From assembly GCA_037179515.1 (NCBI GenBank), contig JAXCGZ010013598.1:1-64000 (forward strand): DNA of 64,000 bases. The letters are read 5' to 3'. Positions 1-42,200 of this stretch are shown in pieces (the stretch's first letter is position 1; the number at the start of each line of letters is the position of its first letter). The translations under genes were made by a program, and so were the position numbers. The notes under the pieces were generated by a model. That model saw only the letters and a list, made by a program, of their open reading frames with translations, searched no databases and had not been told where the DNA came from. Source of the stretch: Halocaridina rubra. Its lineage: Eukaryota; Arthropoda; Malacostraca; Decapoda; Atyidae.

Positions 1-130
1 TGTACAAACAATGATGAGCCCTTAATAATAATAATAATGATGATGATGATAATAATCTCCACAATCATCGTCAAAGGAAAATTATTGTTGCCAATGATAA
101 TAAAATAATAATAATAATAATAATAAAAAT
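1..130. repeat. (TAA)n/(TGA)n-rich sequence
   Basis: Short runs of ataata and atgatg with no recognised gene. Part of the phosphatase intron upstream of the first visible exon. Confidence 0.7.
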
Positions 131-174
131 ACGATCTAAGGCAGAAGTTATTGGAAAAGACATCATGAAGGTAA

Positions 175-345
175 TGCAGAGGTATAGTAAAAACCCAGCA
201 GAGAGCTGGATATTCATTACACATCTTTTATAATCCCTTCACATCTGACAGGTCATTACACTCTCCATCTCTGTTTCTCTTTACAACCTGATAAAGTCTG
301 CTTTATTTTATCATTTTTTGGCCCATCCTGGTGTCACAATAATCT
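175..345 (+). repeat. Interspersed repeat R2 (short, possible SINE)
   Basis: Words shared with 55405-55590: attacacatcttttataatc, cccttcacatctga and actctccatctctgtttctc. The copy ends tggcccatcctggtgtcaca and is followed by (TAA)n. A non-autonomous retroposon is likely. Confidence 0.6.
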
Positions 346-649
<304 letters not shown>

Positions 650-2921
650 ATTGAGTATGAACCACCAGTTGGAAAGAGTGACCACTGTGTGTTGTTGATG
701 GAGTATATCATTGAAGACATTCTTCCTGAGAGTAGAGGCACTGAGGACATGAGGAGGAACTATCCGAAAGGAGATTACATCAAAATGAATGAGCTTTTTG
801 CAGTTATTGACTGGAGAACCTTATTTTACAACAAATCTGTACAAGAAATGTATGACATCTTTTGTGAGAAATATGGGAAGATAGTAGATTGCTGCATACC
901 TGTCACCAAAGTAGGTGTAATTCATGCCAGAGAGAAATGGTTCGATAATGGGTGTAAAAGAGCAAAGGAGTGGAGAGACAAATGCTGGAAAAGGTATAGG
1001 AGGAGAAAAAACATAAATGCCTGGCAAACCTACAAAAGAGCAAGAAATGACTACCTAAGTGAAAGGAGAGAGGCAGAGAGAGATTATGAGAGGGACATCA
1101 CCAGGAAGGCTAAAGAAAATCCCAAGCTTTTCCACAGCTTTATCAGAGGAAAACTGAAGGTAAAAGAACAGGTTTTAAGGCTAAAGAGAGCGGATGGAAG
1201 CATCACTGAGACGGACGAAGAGATCTGCAAAGAATTGAACAAGGAGTTTGTCAGTATTTACAGTAGAAAATACCCCACCCCCTCAGATTGCAGTGATAGC
1301 AGCTCAAGGGCCGGTATTAGAGAACATCAACCTTACAGCCACAGAGGTATGCAAAGCGCTGATGGATTTAGATGTTCATAAAGCTACAGGTCCTGATGAT
1401 ATATCCCCTCATGTGCTTAAAAAATGCGCAAACACAATATCAGTGGCACTAAGTATCATATTTAAGGAGTCACTGGAGTCGGGGGAGATTCCAAGATGCT
1501 GGAAACAAGCAAATGTGATACCTATCTTCAAAAAGGGAAGGAGGGATACGGCTCTGAACTATAGACCAGTTTCCTTGACCAGCATAGTTTGCAAACTTAT
1601 GGAGAAACTACTAAGGAAACATATCTCTCTTCACTTGGAATCCTTCAACTTTTTGTCAGTGAGGCAACATGGCTTCAGAGAAGGAAGATCAACAGTAACA
1701 AACTTATTAGAATTTTATGATGAGGTAAGCCAAATCTTACAGGAAAGAGAGGGCTGGGCAGATTGCATATTCCTAGACTTCCAGAAAGCGTTTGACACTG
1801 TTCCACATGGGAGACTTATTAGGAAGCTGCAATCAATGGCTAGAATAGGTGGAAATGTCTTGGAATGGATAAAAACTTACTTAGAAGGAAGGGAACAGAG
1901 GGTTAGAGTAAGACACTCAGTGTCTGAATGGAGAAGAGTTAGTAGTGGAGTTCCACAGGGTTCAGTTTTAGGGCCACTTTTGTTCCTTGTATATGTAAAT
2001 GACCTACCAGAGTCTGTAAATTCATTCATGAATATGTTTGCAGATGATGCAAAGATTGTGAAGAAAGTAAAAAACGAGAACAATGGTAGAGAACTTCAGG
2101 AGGATCTAAATAATCTGCATGAGTGGTCAGAAAAGTGGCTAATGAAATTCAATACCTCAAAATGTAAGGTAATGAGAATGGGTACAAGTGCAAGAAGGCC
2201 CAAGCTTGACTACTCGGTGGCTGGAGTACAAATTCAAGAGACAGAAAATGAGAGAGATCTAGGAGTAAACATACTGGCAGATTTGTCTCCAGAAATACAT
2301 ATAAATGGCGTAGTAAGGGCAGCATATGCATTCTTATCAAATGTAAGGGTAGCCTTCAGGCACATGGACAAGGAAATGTTCAGAAATATTTATGTAACCT
2401 ATGTGAGGCCAAAACTCGAATATGCAGCCCCCTTTTGGAATCCGCACTTGAAAAAGCACATAGCTAAGCTTGAAAAAGTTCAAAGACATGCCACGAAACT
2501 GGTGCCAGAAATACGCAATCTCGGTTATGATGAGAGGCTGAGGGAATTAGACTTGCCATCACTCGAAGCTAGAAGAGTAAGGGGGGATATGGTGACAGTC
2601 TTTAAATTCCTTCATGGTTATGATAGAGTGGATAGGGATCGATATTTCGATATGGCTGGCTCTAGAACTAGAGGTCATAGTTTGAAGCTTCGTAAGAAAA
2701 CTTGTTTGCAGGATGTAAGGAAATACTTTTTCAGTGTAAGAGTAGTTGATAATTGGAATTCGCTAAGCGAGGAGGTAGTTAATGCTATCTCAATCCATAG
2801 TTTTAAGGACAGGTATGATAAGTATCACTAAGTCTAAAAATGGAACCGATCAGGAGACGGGAAGATACGAGCTTTGGGCTCTTTCCCGTAAACACAATTA
2901 GGTAATCACAATTAGGTAATC
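650..2921 (+). mobile_element. CR1-like non-LTR retrotransposon, copy A (5'-truncated)
   Basis: The copy starts inside the endonuclease domain right after a (TC)n(CA)n tract. It carries a linker and a complete reverse transcriptase: HKATGPDDISPHVLK, NYRPVSLTS, FLDFQKAFDTVPHG, SSGVPQGSVLGPLL and MFADDAK with the catalytic Asp pair. Two frames, 689-1381 and 1248-2831, overlap because two bases are missing near 1248 compared with other copies. The 3' UTR ends with the 14-nt unit acaattaggtaatc in two copies, followed by AC-rich sequence. It lies in the phosphatase intron upstream of the first visible exon. Confidence 0.9.
1248..2831 (+). pseudogene. Reverse transcriptase ORF of CR1-like copy A
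   Basis: This 527-residue open frame holds all reverse transcriptase motifs and the C-terminal domain ending DRYDKYH. The first dozen codons are out of the true frame, because the 2-nt deletion separates it from the upstream endonuclease/linker frame (689-1381). The element is truncated upstream, so this is a decayed ORF2 fragment that could still be transcribed. In nucleotide sequence it is nearly the same as copies C, H and K. Confidence 0.85.
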
Positions 2922-3025
2922 ACACACACCACACACACACACATAAACACATAGATGCATATTTCCTACTACAGCAAATGAGTTTTGGATTATTGTAGCC
3001 ACTGCTGAAACATAAACAACACTGC

Positions 3026-3153
<128 letters not shown>

Positions 3154-3185
3154 CACGTCTTTTTTTTGGGGGGGGGGGGGGGCAA

Positions 3186-3561
<376 letters not shown>

Positions 3562-3991
3562 GGCCTCACGTAACTGTTAAAATAATATCTGCTGGTTTGG
3601 GTATCTTGTACTTTTAAGTTACCTTTTGATATATTCTAACATAAGTGACCTTGATAAAGTGTAGATAAATAGTTGTCGAACATATTCTTAGTATTATCCT
3701 TGAGTACAGGAAAACCTGACCTACAGTGTAGAAACTCTTTGGTTTATGAAGCACCCTATGTTATTGGCATAAGGGTCATCTTTTGAACCATGATTCTGCC
3801 CTTTTCATATTTGATGCTCTCGAAGGAGACCAATGTGGCCATAACCTAGAATCTTTCTAACCCTGGAAACTGTGGTTTTTAGTATTTACAATTGATGTTC
3901 CCTTTCTTACTCTATGGAGGTGTGAACATTTTTACCGTCTTTGGCTGAACTAGCTTTATGTTGATGTCTAATAAAAATGTCTTGATTTCAG

Positions 3992-31678
<27,687 letters not shown>

Positions 31679-33403
31679 AAATCAAGTTTTGGATATCCAG
31701 TACTCGATTATATAGACAGACATCTAACTGATTAGCTATTCTTTCTTTAACTTCGTGTGATCTACATTTTTATATCTTAGAGTAATGGCATGGAAATATT
31801 AAGATATTACAGACATGTAATCTGGAGTAGAAAATTTTCAATGATTTTTTACAATGCAACTGTGTTCATTGTGCTAGAAATGAATAATTTGTTATTAGCA
31901 GCTAGGAAGCTAGAGGTGCTTCCCTCCGTCGATTGATATCAAGGTACAATCAGTCTTAAGTATGAAGTATTGTCTAGTAAGATGTATAATGAAAAGAGAG
32001 GGTAATGTCATAAAGAGGACAACAGGACTTGGGAATCCTTGAAAAGAATAGATCTGAATATTTACAAATCTAAATCAGTAAGGAGGCTGATTTCAGGCAA
32101 GAGAGAAAATTTGTATGAAGAAAAACATTATACTTCCATACTTAAACACTGACTTTTGGGAGAGTAAGATTTTATTTCAATAAGTTGAATAACTTTTGAA
32201 AAAGCAAATGATACCGCATACAGAAAATGTTTTCTTAAGAGCAGAAAGTATGCTTCTGAAATGCAGTGAAAAATCGTAAAAAGATGAAAAATATTAACAC
32301 GAGTATTATGGTAGCTACTGCAGCACTTTTTGGACGAGTAATTAATACTGCTACCTATATTTTTGAAACGAAAGCAGCTTAAAGGGCACTTTGGGCCGTC
32401 ATGCTTGAAGTTAATGCTTTTATTTTGATAGTGTTGTAAGTATGATGAATATAGCATTTAAATTTAACCGCTAGTGCTCAAATGTGTGTAATATATATTC
32501 TTTCCCTGTAGTATATATGTGTTCATTAATCTTACTTGCAGGTTGCATATCATCAAGTTTTTGATTTTGTACTTTTGTGCTGATACTTGATATTGTAGGT
32601 GCAATTTTATTATGTTTTTACCTACTTTATTTAGCTACTGCTTAATTTTTTTATAACTATAGTCAGATTAACTGATTCAAGATTCAGTTTTTATATACTG
32701 TCATGCAATTATAGTTTTACTTTAATTTTTCATCTAGGTAGGCATTTCCATTCCCAATTTTTTTTTTGTAATAGCATCAGAAAAGCATTTTTCTGATTCA
32801 TCTATGATGTGTATAGTATTATGTTGATATTATTATGGTTATATATTTAATATAATAGTGGCAATCTTACTTATGAAGAATCATAAGCAAAATTGGTGAA
32901 AAAATTAAAACTAAATATTAATGTCATTGCTCTCATGGTGATGTAGAGAGAGAAGCATGTTTTGACCATCTAATTCAGTGCCAGACAGTTCTGGATTTTG
33001 TGAATGGTTCTTTTATAATATACTGGGCTCTTTATCTGTAACCTGTTTATGGGATAACGTAATTTACGTTGCCAAGAAAAATTATGCCAGTCATAAGCTA
33101 TTTTTAAAACTAGGAATTGTAAATTCAACCCTGCAGCATTACTTTTAAGACAAAAGGGAGAACACTTCTCAATCCCTTGTACTTCTGTAACAAGAGTTGT
33201 TACATCAAACACTTAAGATTTGATAGGGGAGGTGTGGTCTAACATGATAATCGCACATCCTGGGCCTCTGAATTTTTAAATGGTAATCCATTATTAAGGT
33301 TTTATAGCCATACTTAATTGTTGTAAGTTTGACATTTAATTTTCAAATTTCTGACAGGTAATTTTCTGGCTCATTTCTAAACCAAACTATATTTTTATTG
33401 CAA

Positions 33404-33511
<108 letters not shown>

Positions 33512-34084
33512 ATAAAGTAAGAGTGGTCTTCAAGCTACAACATACTACTCTTCATTTCTATGAGCAGTTATGGAGAAATATATGTGGTGCTTTTTATCAT
33601 CATTGGAACAGATTATAACCAAATACTGTATCTTATAATGTCAAAACTATCTTGCAGTCTTTATTATTTGTATGGTATGGTTGCTAGCTATAGTTAAGAA
33701 GGCTTGATTATTTATAAATATCTATTTATTTAGGGAACATTATTATTTGGAAATTGATTTGCATATCTTTGAAGAGAGAGTAGTGTATTAAGAGCTTATG
33801 TAGATATTTTTTTTATTTAATATTCATTTTCAGCAGCTATTTGCCAGAAGAATTGCTTATTCTAATGATTTTTATTTTCAAAGCTTTAAATTTTTTTTTA
33901 GGTAATTTTAACATTATTTACTTTAATGAAGTTTGAGATTTGTCACTTTCATACAGTATATGGTGTTCCTCCGAATTTTTTTTAATACAAGATTTATTTT
34001 GCTGAGCATAGCATTTTAGTCTGAACTATAACAAAAAATAAAATGAGGCAGCAATTAAAATATATGCTCCCCGTCTTTGCATCT

Positions 34085-34215
34085 TCTCTCATTTATGTGG
34101 CAGGAAAAACTACAGTGAGAGAGGGACTGCCAACCTCTGCCCCTCTAACTCTTTTTGTCAGCTCTTGTAACATGCAGGGAAAATGGGTATGCATGGAGTA
34201 AAAAAACGAAAAAGA
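34085..34215 (-). repeat. Fragment of repeat R1, minus strand
   Basis: The plus strand has agagggactgccaacctctg, cccctctaactctttttgtc and agctcttgtaacatgcaggg. The complement gives ccctgcatgttacaagagct followed by the ggttggcagtccc word seen in other copies. Confidence 0.45.
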
Positions 34216-35900
34216 GAAAATCAGTCAAACTTTGTTCCTGTTATGGTTTTAGTTTTTATCTTTAATATTTTTATAATAAATTTAAGTGGGAGAACTAATC
34301 GAAGATGCTGTAGCCAAAGATAACATTAGGTTAATACCGGTAATGAACAATCTTTAGGCCAGATTTAATTAACTTTATATGTGGTACATTTTCTAAGCCT
34401 TATGTCTGTTCTTTATATTTAACAGTGAAGACGGATTTAGTAAGTGAATGATTGCAATTTTTAAATGCATCCCCATGTTTCCTTTTACTGAAACGAGCAT
34501 TACCATTTGCACATGTCAAGAACATTCAGTGATATTTATATTTGGATTGTTGATAAGGTGAGAGTAGTACCATTGCTTCAGATTAATTTTACATAAGATT
34601 ATCTTCTTAGTGGCACTGTAGTCAACCCTGTGGGTGCCACCAAAATAGATTAAAAAAAATAATGAGTGCACTTAAGAACAGTTAGCTATTAGTTAGATAG
34701 AGTTAGGTTGCCTTTCATTTGCATTACCGGTATAAAGATTTTTTATTTCAATATATTTATATTTTTTTTTTACACATACTTAGCGGTATAGAATTTTATG
34801 TATTTTGTGTAGCTTAAAGCAGCATGTTTGTTTAAAGCTTTATGTTTTGACATGTCTTTTATCTTTGTTTTGCATTTCCTTTCCTATATTTGAGTACTCA
34901 TCCTAAAACCATATGTTGTCGCACAAAATATTAAAAGCTATGTTCTAGCTTCTATCCCCCCCAAGAAAAAGTTCAATTATGTACATATATGTATGCAAAT
35001 ACCTCGATACCAATCTCATATATAATATTTTAGGAGTATGAAAGAGCCATGAAGCTCTTGCCCTTATGTACGGTATTACTGTAAAAAATATTGTATAGCT
35101 GTGAAAACCTCTGCCTAATGAAATCGTGATGTCTACTCTTGCACTTAAAATTTCAGAATGTAGTATTTTCCGACTGGCATGTCACTTTTAATTGGCTTAT
35201 CGTTTTAAGTACTGATAAGTTCTTTTGACTTTCAAAACTTGTAATAACAGAAATGCTATATAATACGGATTCAATTTCTGCCATGTACAGTACTAAATTA
35301 GAAAATATTAAGGTTATCACTGTTACTGCTTACATAGAAGTTACCGTTGTTTATAATAGCAAATCTACTAAAAGGCCCCAAAGTATATGGTAGTGAACTA
35401 TGGTTGCTGTGGCATTCCAAACTTGGTAGCCATGCAGTCTAGGTGGAGTAGTCCCTCTTTGAGTCCCTCCGGTTTAATAAGCACAGCGTAATTTATATTT
35501 AATATGTAAAGTATATTTAACCCTTGTCCAAGTTATTACTAATGTGAAAATATTAAATAATAGTTTGAGAGGAAATTCCACAAGGATGTTATCTAGAAAA
35601 CTAAGTTTTTGAGATGGTTTTCTGGTTATTGAAAATTGGTAATTTCTCTGAGCAATTCATCACTCAGTATTAAATTCTTGGTGGAATGCAATATATCTTG
35701 CCTCTGACGGGTATTAGCTATAGCTGTTTTGGTTGCAAAAAAAAGTCTTCTATTAAATATTTGTAAATTTGGTACTCTGATAAACGTCCTCTATATTTAA
35801 TTGATGCCTGTCAGTCTGTACAGGGGCTTGAAGATTGGTATGAGCACTGTATGTGCTCACTATAAAGATCTTATATATTAATGAAGTTTAGAGTACACTT

Positions 35901-35932
<32 letters not shown>

Positions 35933-38208
35933 GAAAAATGTAAACATTTACAGAAAACGGGATGTTTTTTAGAGAAAATAATTATAGCATATCACACCTT
36001 GTAACAATATAATTCTGATAATTGTCACTGGTCTGATTGCGGTTTATTATCACTAGTATACTGAACCCTTGTTTCAAGGCTAAACTTTTGGAGAAAAAAA
36101 AAAGCATTTTTTTTGTATAAAATTAGAGCTAGATAGCAATATTTCTTAGTGCAGTAGGTTTTTGATATCCTACTATTAGTAGCTGCAAACTGTTAGCATG
36201 ACAATCCTTTGGATTTTTGATACTTTCATTAACATGATTATGTAGCTGCTTGCACTATTTTTATTTTCACTATTAATTTGGAGGTTTACGTAAACCTCAG
36301 TAGTTCTTTAGTCAGTTTACTGATTATTTTCACGTACATTCAGGTAAATTGGTTGTATATATAATGCAGTTACTGCTGTAAACTGTTTTGTTTGAGAAAA
36401 TGGAGTACGAAGATAAAGAACACTTAGAGCTTTGAAAAAAATTATGCAATTGAAATAACAGGACAAATTATTTATATTGACAAACGAGTCAAATGTTACA
36501 TTAGTTTTTTGAATCTCAGATGTTTGCAGAGTGTAAGTAAATCAATATTTGGACGGCAATTTAATACCGTTAGGGAAGTTTTGTGAACATAATATTCTCC
36601 AGTTCTTTTATTTGATCAGTGTTGATACATTTGACATTGAAACTATGTTAGGTGGCTTTGGCCTTAGTAGTTCCCTATTACTAAATCATTCACTTCTTGT
36701 TTTACCAGAGTGTGCTATAGCTAGTCTGGCAATATTTCAGCTGTGTCCTTGTCTAATTTGGATGCTGCGCAAGATCGGATATGATTTGTGGACCACTTAA
36801 ACTGTCTATGGCTACTGCGTAAACTTTCAAGTGATGATAATGGGTGAAATTCTTTTATTTTATTTAAAAATTCGTCCAGTATACCTTTCAGTTCATTTTC
36901 TGTTTTGTGCCAGTGTCATACAATACTTTTGTCAGAGGCAGTGTGGTTCTAGTACAGAAACTCCTTAAATCTAATATATACATTTAGGATTTTAAATAAC
37001 CCCTATAATTACTACATCACCAATGTTATAATACCGTATATGAAGAAATGCCATATAAAGTTAAGATATTATGTTCTTGAAGTTTGCAGAAATATAATAA
37101 TTTTTAATGTGGCTGTAGGGAGAGCTCAAAAATTATTATAGTGTTTAAGCCCCTCTTAAGTAAACTTAAAAGTATGCAATTTCACAGAAATTTTAATTGA
37201 ATATAATTTTACTTCTAGTTTAGTAACTTCATACAGTTTGGAAGACGTAGTATGTTTTTTCATTTATTTTATATTTACACAAAAGCTTTGCTGTAACTTT
37301 AGAATTAATTATACAAAAAGTAAGAACATAAATTATGCTAAACAATGCTGCTGAAATGTAGCATGTATTGATAAATGTAAAGCATAAAGTCAGTTCTTTT
37401 TAAAATACACAACTTCTTACATACAACTTAAAAAAGTCGGGAATTTATTGTATCATACCTGCCACTTTGTTTGATATTTAAGTCATGAGTAATTGTGAAA
37501 TGTCAGTCATTTTTATTTATGAAAACTTTTAAGGAAAGGACATACAGTAATCACACTAATGTAATATAAAGAAAACCTGGGCACAAAATTGTACCCCGAA
37601 TTCTCGAACTACTTATCAAGTATGTCGTGCATGAGCTGTAAAACTGATACGTTCAGTGTCTTGTGTAGCACGAGCTAGTGTTTACTTTGTTATATCTTTG
37701 TGTAAATATATGCTTTTTTATCTCATTGAATAACTGTATGTATTTATGCTTTATACACTAACCATTTTCACTGTGTAGTCTGTTTCTACTGTAAATGACA
37801 AAATACAGTTTGTCTAATGGACATGGCTTTTTCCATATTCCACTAAGATACCCCTTGGAAGGTGCATCATAACAGTAGGTTCCCAGGAAGACCTGTGGCA
37901 ACAAAGTAGTCTTTTACAGAGATCCAGCACCATTTGTGATACACCATCCCAGAGAAAAATAGAAAATTCTCTCTCTCTCTCTCGAGAGAGAGAGATGAGA
38001 TTGCAGCTTGGATCCTGCAGATTAAGGAAAACATCGAACAGTTTAGAAAAGAATTACAGGAGCTGAATACGGAACATGATGCCATGAAACTTCTTTTGCT
38101 GATGCACTAAAGGGGAATTTGGCAGTAAAAGATGCTGTGAAGGTGGTGGCACTGGAAAACAAACAAAAAGTTGACTAAAAAGAAACCGTAATAGAAAAAA
38201 TTCAAAAT

Positions 38209-38601
38209 GTGATGGAAAATGCAAATCTACTGATTAAACAGGCATTTGATAAAGAGAAAACGGTGGTAATCTCAGGCGTAAGTGAATCCCAGGAGCCAAC
38301 ATGGCATGGGAGACTTGAAGAAAATAAGGCTAGGAGTTTAGCTGTGATAAGGAAGCTTGGAATAGTATGTGGTCCTGAGGACACTGTAAACATTCACCAA
38401 CTACGTAAATATTCTAGGGAGGAAAAGCATAAACCAACGAAGGTAACCTTTGAGAGAGGGGACACATGTAGAGAAATACTGATGAGGAAAAAATGCCTAA
38501 AAGACCTTCAAGAATTCAAAAAAGTGTTTATTAGACAAAAGAACACAGAAGAGATGGAAAGGATAAAAATCTTGTTGCAAGAGGTTAGAAGGTTAAATTA
38601 G
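38209..38601 (+). pseudogene. ORF1-like fragment of CR1-like copy B
   Basis: The 130-residue frame reads KTVVISGVSESQEPTW, then DTVNIHQLRKYSREEKHKPT, then VFIRQKNTEEMERIKILLQE. This layout (a V-I-x-G-V strand, a K/R-Y turn, a K-V-T-F strand and a charged tail) resembles the RRM-like ORF1 proteins of CR1/L2 elements, which bind element RNA. A coiled-coil stretch upstream (38006-38090) is separated by stops. Confidence 0.65.
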
Positions 38602-39604
38602 GAAAGATATGAAGAAGAGAGGAAAAATTTTCATTTCAGAGTTCTTCCGGACAAAGGGAAGATACTGATAAAAGATCAGGGGATGGGGCCTCATTAAGAT
38701 TGTAATACACAAATGCTGACGGGTTAGCTGGTAAGGCAGCAGAATTAAAAGATAGGATTCACTACAGTAAGGCAGATATAGTAGCAGTTACAGAGACCAA
38801 GTCGAGTGAGGACATAAACAGTGTCACAGTTTTTCCTAATGGCTTCAAAATATTAAGGGTTGAGAGATCAGAGAGGACTGGTGGAGGATAGCACTGCTCA
38901 TAAGTGAAAGGTTTCAGGTTGAAGAAATAAACTTTGCTATAGAAAGTGAGTTCAAGGAATTTCTTGTTGCTCACATAAATACTGGGTCAGAGCATTATAA
39001 CAACCCACCAAGGAACCAACATAGGCTAGAATTTTATGAGGAAAGTCATACAGGTAGTTTTGAAGTCATAAACTTAGTTGTTAATATTGCACGGGAGAGA
39101 AAATGTAGGATATTGATTATGGGAGATTTTAATCATAGAGAGCTAGATTGGATAAATCTTGATCCACACAGTGGTGAGGACTCATTCGGGGCAAGATTCC
39201 TAGATTGCATACATGGGAATTTCCTACACCAACATGTACTGGAACCAAAGAGGGACAGGGTTGGGAATGAGCCATCGCTACTTGATCTAGTATTCACAGA
39301 TAACATGTTGGATATTGAAAAAATTAAGTATGAACCACCAACTGGAAATAGTGACCACTGTGTGTTGTTGATGGATTATATTATTGAAGATGTTCTGCCT
39401 GAGAGTAGAGGCACTGAGGACACGAGGAAGAGCTATCCAAGCGGAGATTACATCAAAATGAATGAGCTTTTTGCAATAATTGACTGGAGGACCTTATTTA
39501 ACAACAAATCTTTACAAGAAATGTACGACATCTTTTGTGAGATATATGGGAAGATAGTAGATTGCTGCATACCTATCACCAAAGTAGGAATACTTCATGC
39601 CAGT

Positions 39605-40054
39605 GAGAAATGGTTCAGTAATGATTGTAAGAGAGCTAAGGAGTTGAGAAACAATTGCTGGAAAAGGAATAGGAGGACAAAAAACATAAATGCCTGGCAG
39701 ACTTATAAAAGAGCAAGAATTGATTACCTAATTTTAAGTGAAAGAAGAGAGGCAGAGAAATGGTTCAGTAATGAGTGTAAGAGAGCTAAGGAGTTGAGAA
39801 ACAATTGCTGGAAAAGGAATAGGAGGACAAAAAACATAAATGCCTGGCAGACTTATAAAAGAGCAAGAATTTATTACCTAATTTTAAGTGAAAGAAGAGA
39901 GGCAGAGAAATGGTTCAGTAATGAGTGTAAGAGAGCTAAGGAGTGGAGAGACAAATGCTGGAAAAGGTATAGGAGGAGAAAAAGCATAAATGCTTGGCAG
40001 ACTTATAAAAGAGGAAGAAATTATTACTTAAGTAAGAGAAGAGAGGCAGAGAAA
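39605..40054 (+). repeat. 150-bp tandem triplication inside copy B linker
   Basis: Three consecutive units begin at 39605, 39755 and 39905, each starting gagaaatggttcagtaatga, giving a 50-residue repeat in frame (EKWFSN.CKRAKE...SERREA). The other copies in the window have one unit. Units 1 and 2 are nearly identical; unit 3 matches the single unit of other copies better (ERRDKCWKRYRRRK wording). The open frame 39113-40096 is kept across all three. Confidence 0.92.
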
Positions 40055-41904
40055 GACTATGCAAGAGATATTACCAGGAAGGCTAAAAAAATCTAAAACT
40101 TTTCCACAGCTTTATCAGAGGAAAACTGAAGGTAAAAGAACAGAATTTGAAGCTAAAGAGAGAAGATGGAAGCATCACTGAGACGGATGAAGAGATCTGC
40201 TTAGAATTGAAAAAGGAGTTTCAGTCAGTATTTACAGTAGAAAATACCCCACTTACTCAGATTGCAGAGATGGAAGCTCACAAGCTGGTATTAGAAAACA
40301 TCATCCTTTCAGCCACAGAGGTATGCAGAGCGCTGATGGAGATAGATGTCCATAAAGCTACAGGTCCAAATGATATATCCCTTTATATACTTAAGAAATG
40401 CGCTAATTCAATATCAGCGACACTCATATTTAAATAGTCGCTGGAGTCAGGGGAGATTCCAAGATGCTGGAAACAAGCGAACGTGATACCAATCTTCAAA
40501 AAGGGAAGGAGGGATACGGCTCTAAACTATAGACCTATTTCCTTGACCAGCATAGTTTGCAAAGTTATAGAGAAACTACTAAGGAAACATATCTCTCTTC
40601 ACTTGGAATCCTTCAACATATTGTCAGTGAGACAACATGGCTTCAGAGAAGGTAGATCAACAGTAACAAACTTATTAGAATTATATGATGAGATGAGCCA
40701 AATCTTACAGGAAAGAGAAGGCTGGGCAGACTGCATATTCCTAGATTTCCAGAAAGCATTTGACACTGTCCCACACGGGAGATTTATTAAGAAGCTGCAA
40801 GCATTGGCAAGAATAGGTGGAAATGTCTTGGAATGGATGAAAACTTTCTTAGAAGGAAGGGAACAGAGGGTTAGAGTAAAACACTCAGTGTCTGAATGGA
40901 GAAGAGTTAGTAGTGGAGTTCCACAGGGTTCAGTTTTAGGGCCACTTTTGCTCCTTATATATGTAAGTAACCTACCAGAGTCTGTAAAGTCATTCATGAA
41001 TATGTTTGCAGACGATGCAAAGATTGTGAAAAAAAGTAAGAAACGAGAACAATAGTAGAGAACTTCAGGAAGATCTAAATAGTTTGCATGAGTGGTCAGA
41101 AAAGTGGCTAGTGAAATTCAATACTTCAAAATGTAAGGTAATGAGAATGGGTACAAGTGCAAGAAGGCCCAAGCTTGACTACTCGGTGGCAGGAGTAGAA
41201 CTTCAAGAGACAGATTGAGAGAGATCTAGAACTCAACATACTGGCCAATTTGTCTACAGAAATGCATATAAATGGCATAGTAAGGGCAGCATATGCTTTC
41301 TTAGCGAATGTAAGAGTAGCCTTCAGACACATGGACAAGGAAATGTTCAGAAATATTTATGTAACCTATTTGAGGCCAAAGCTTGAATATGCAGCCCCCA
41401 TTTGGAATCCGCACTTGAAAATGAATGTAGTTAAGCTTGAAAAAGTTCAAAGATATGCCACGAAACTGGTGACAGAAATACGCAATCTCAGTTATGATGA
41501 GAGGCTGAGTGAATTAGACTTACCATCACTCGAAGCTGTAAGATTGAGGAGGGGACATGGTGACAGTTTTTAATTTCCCTCATGGTTACGACAGAGTGGA
41601 TAGGGATCGATATTTAGATATGGCTGGCATTAGAACTAGAGGTTATAGTTTGAAGCTTCTAAAGAAAACTTCTTTGCAGAATGTAAGGAAGTACTTTTTT
41701 AGTGTAATAGTTGATAATTGGAATTCACTAAGCGAGGAGATAGTTTATGGTAACTCAATCCATAGTTTTAAGGACAAGTATGATAGGTACCACTAAGTAC
41801 AAAATGGAACCGACCAGGAGACGGAGTTACGATCGTACGGCTTTTTCCTGTTAGCACAATTAAGTGCTTACAAACACATACACACTCTCTCTCTCTCTTT
41901 CTCG

Positions 41905-42200
41905 CTCCCTATCAAGCATTGACTTACAGCCATTCGACTTTACAACCAAATCCGGAAAATCTCCTCTCACACAGTCCTGAATCGAGTTACGACCATTTGA
42001 CTTTGCAACCACAACCAGAATTTCTAACTGTTTGACTTAACGATGTACTGGGTGTATGACAGTTTTCTGTCTGCCAATATGATTTTCGTTCTCACATCTT
42101 GCTCTCATTCTATTGTTAGCAGCTGTCTCATTCAGTTGGTTATACTGTCTACCCTTGTTTTCGTATATTCTGTGATTCTCCAAAAACAAAATGACGTTTA
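41905..42200 (+). repeat. Upstream non-coding part of the Tigger element
   Basis: Between the end of copy B and the transposase relic lies sequence with repeated words like acttacagccattcgacttt and gttacgaccatttgacttt, a pattern seen in Tigger terminal regions. A matching 3' terminal repeat could only be suggested near 45585-45620 (ctcctctacttataaacatc), so the element borders are uncertain. Confidence 0.4.

Larger units (their letters stand above)
37990..41890 (+). mobile_element. CR1-like non-LTR retrotransposon, copy B (nearly full length, degenerate)
   Basis: The copy begins just after a (CT)n(GA)n inverted stretch. In order it has an ORF1 piece with coiled-coil and RRM-like region (38209-38601), an endonuclease region broken by stops (38700-39380, with GDFNHRELDW and SDHCVLL), a linker containing a 150-bp triplication, and reverse transcriptase fragments at 40147-40437, 40483-41055, 41250-41573 and 41557-41796. 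The 3' UTR ends agcacaattaagtgcttac. It differs from the other copies at many sites and looks older. Its downstream neighbour is a Tigger relic. Confidence 0.85.

Noticed and set aside
1877..2083. Minus-strand open frame repeated in all young CR1-like copies
   Set aside because: It is the complement of the reverse transcriptase FADD region and recurs only because the element recurs (43624, 50282, 60939); no domain of its own.
36549..36800. Small protein gene after the phosphatase
   Set aside because: An 83-codon frame without recognised motif or splice context; probably chance in AT-rich DNA.
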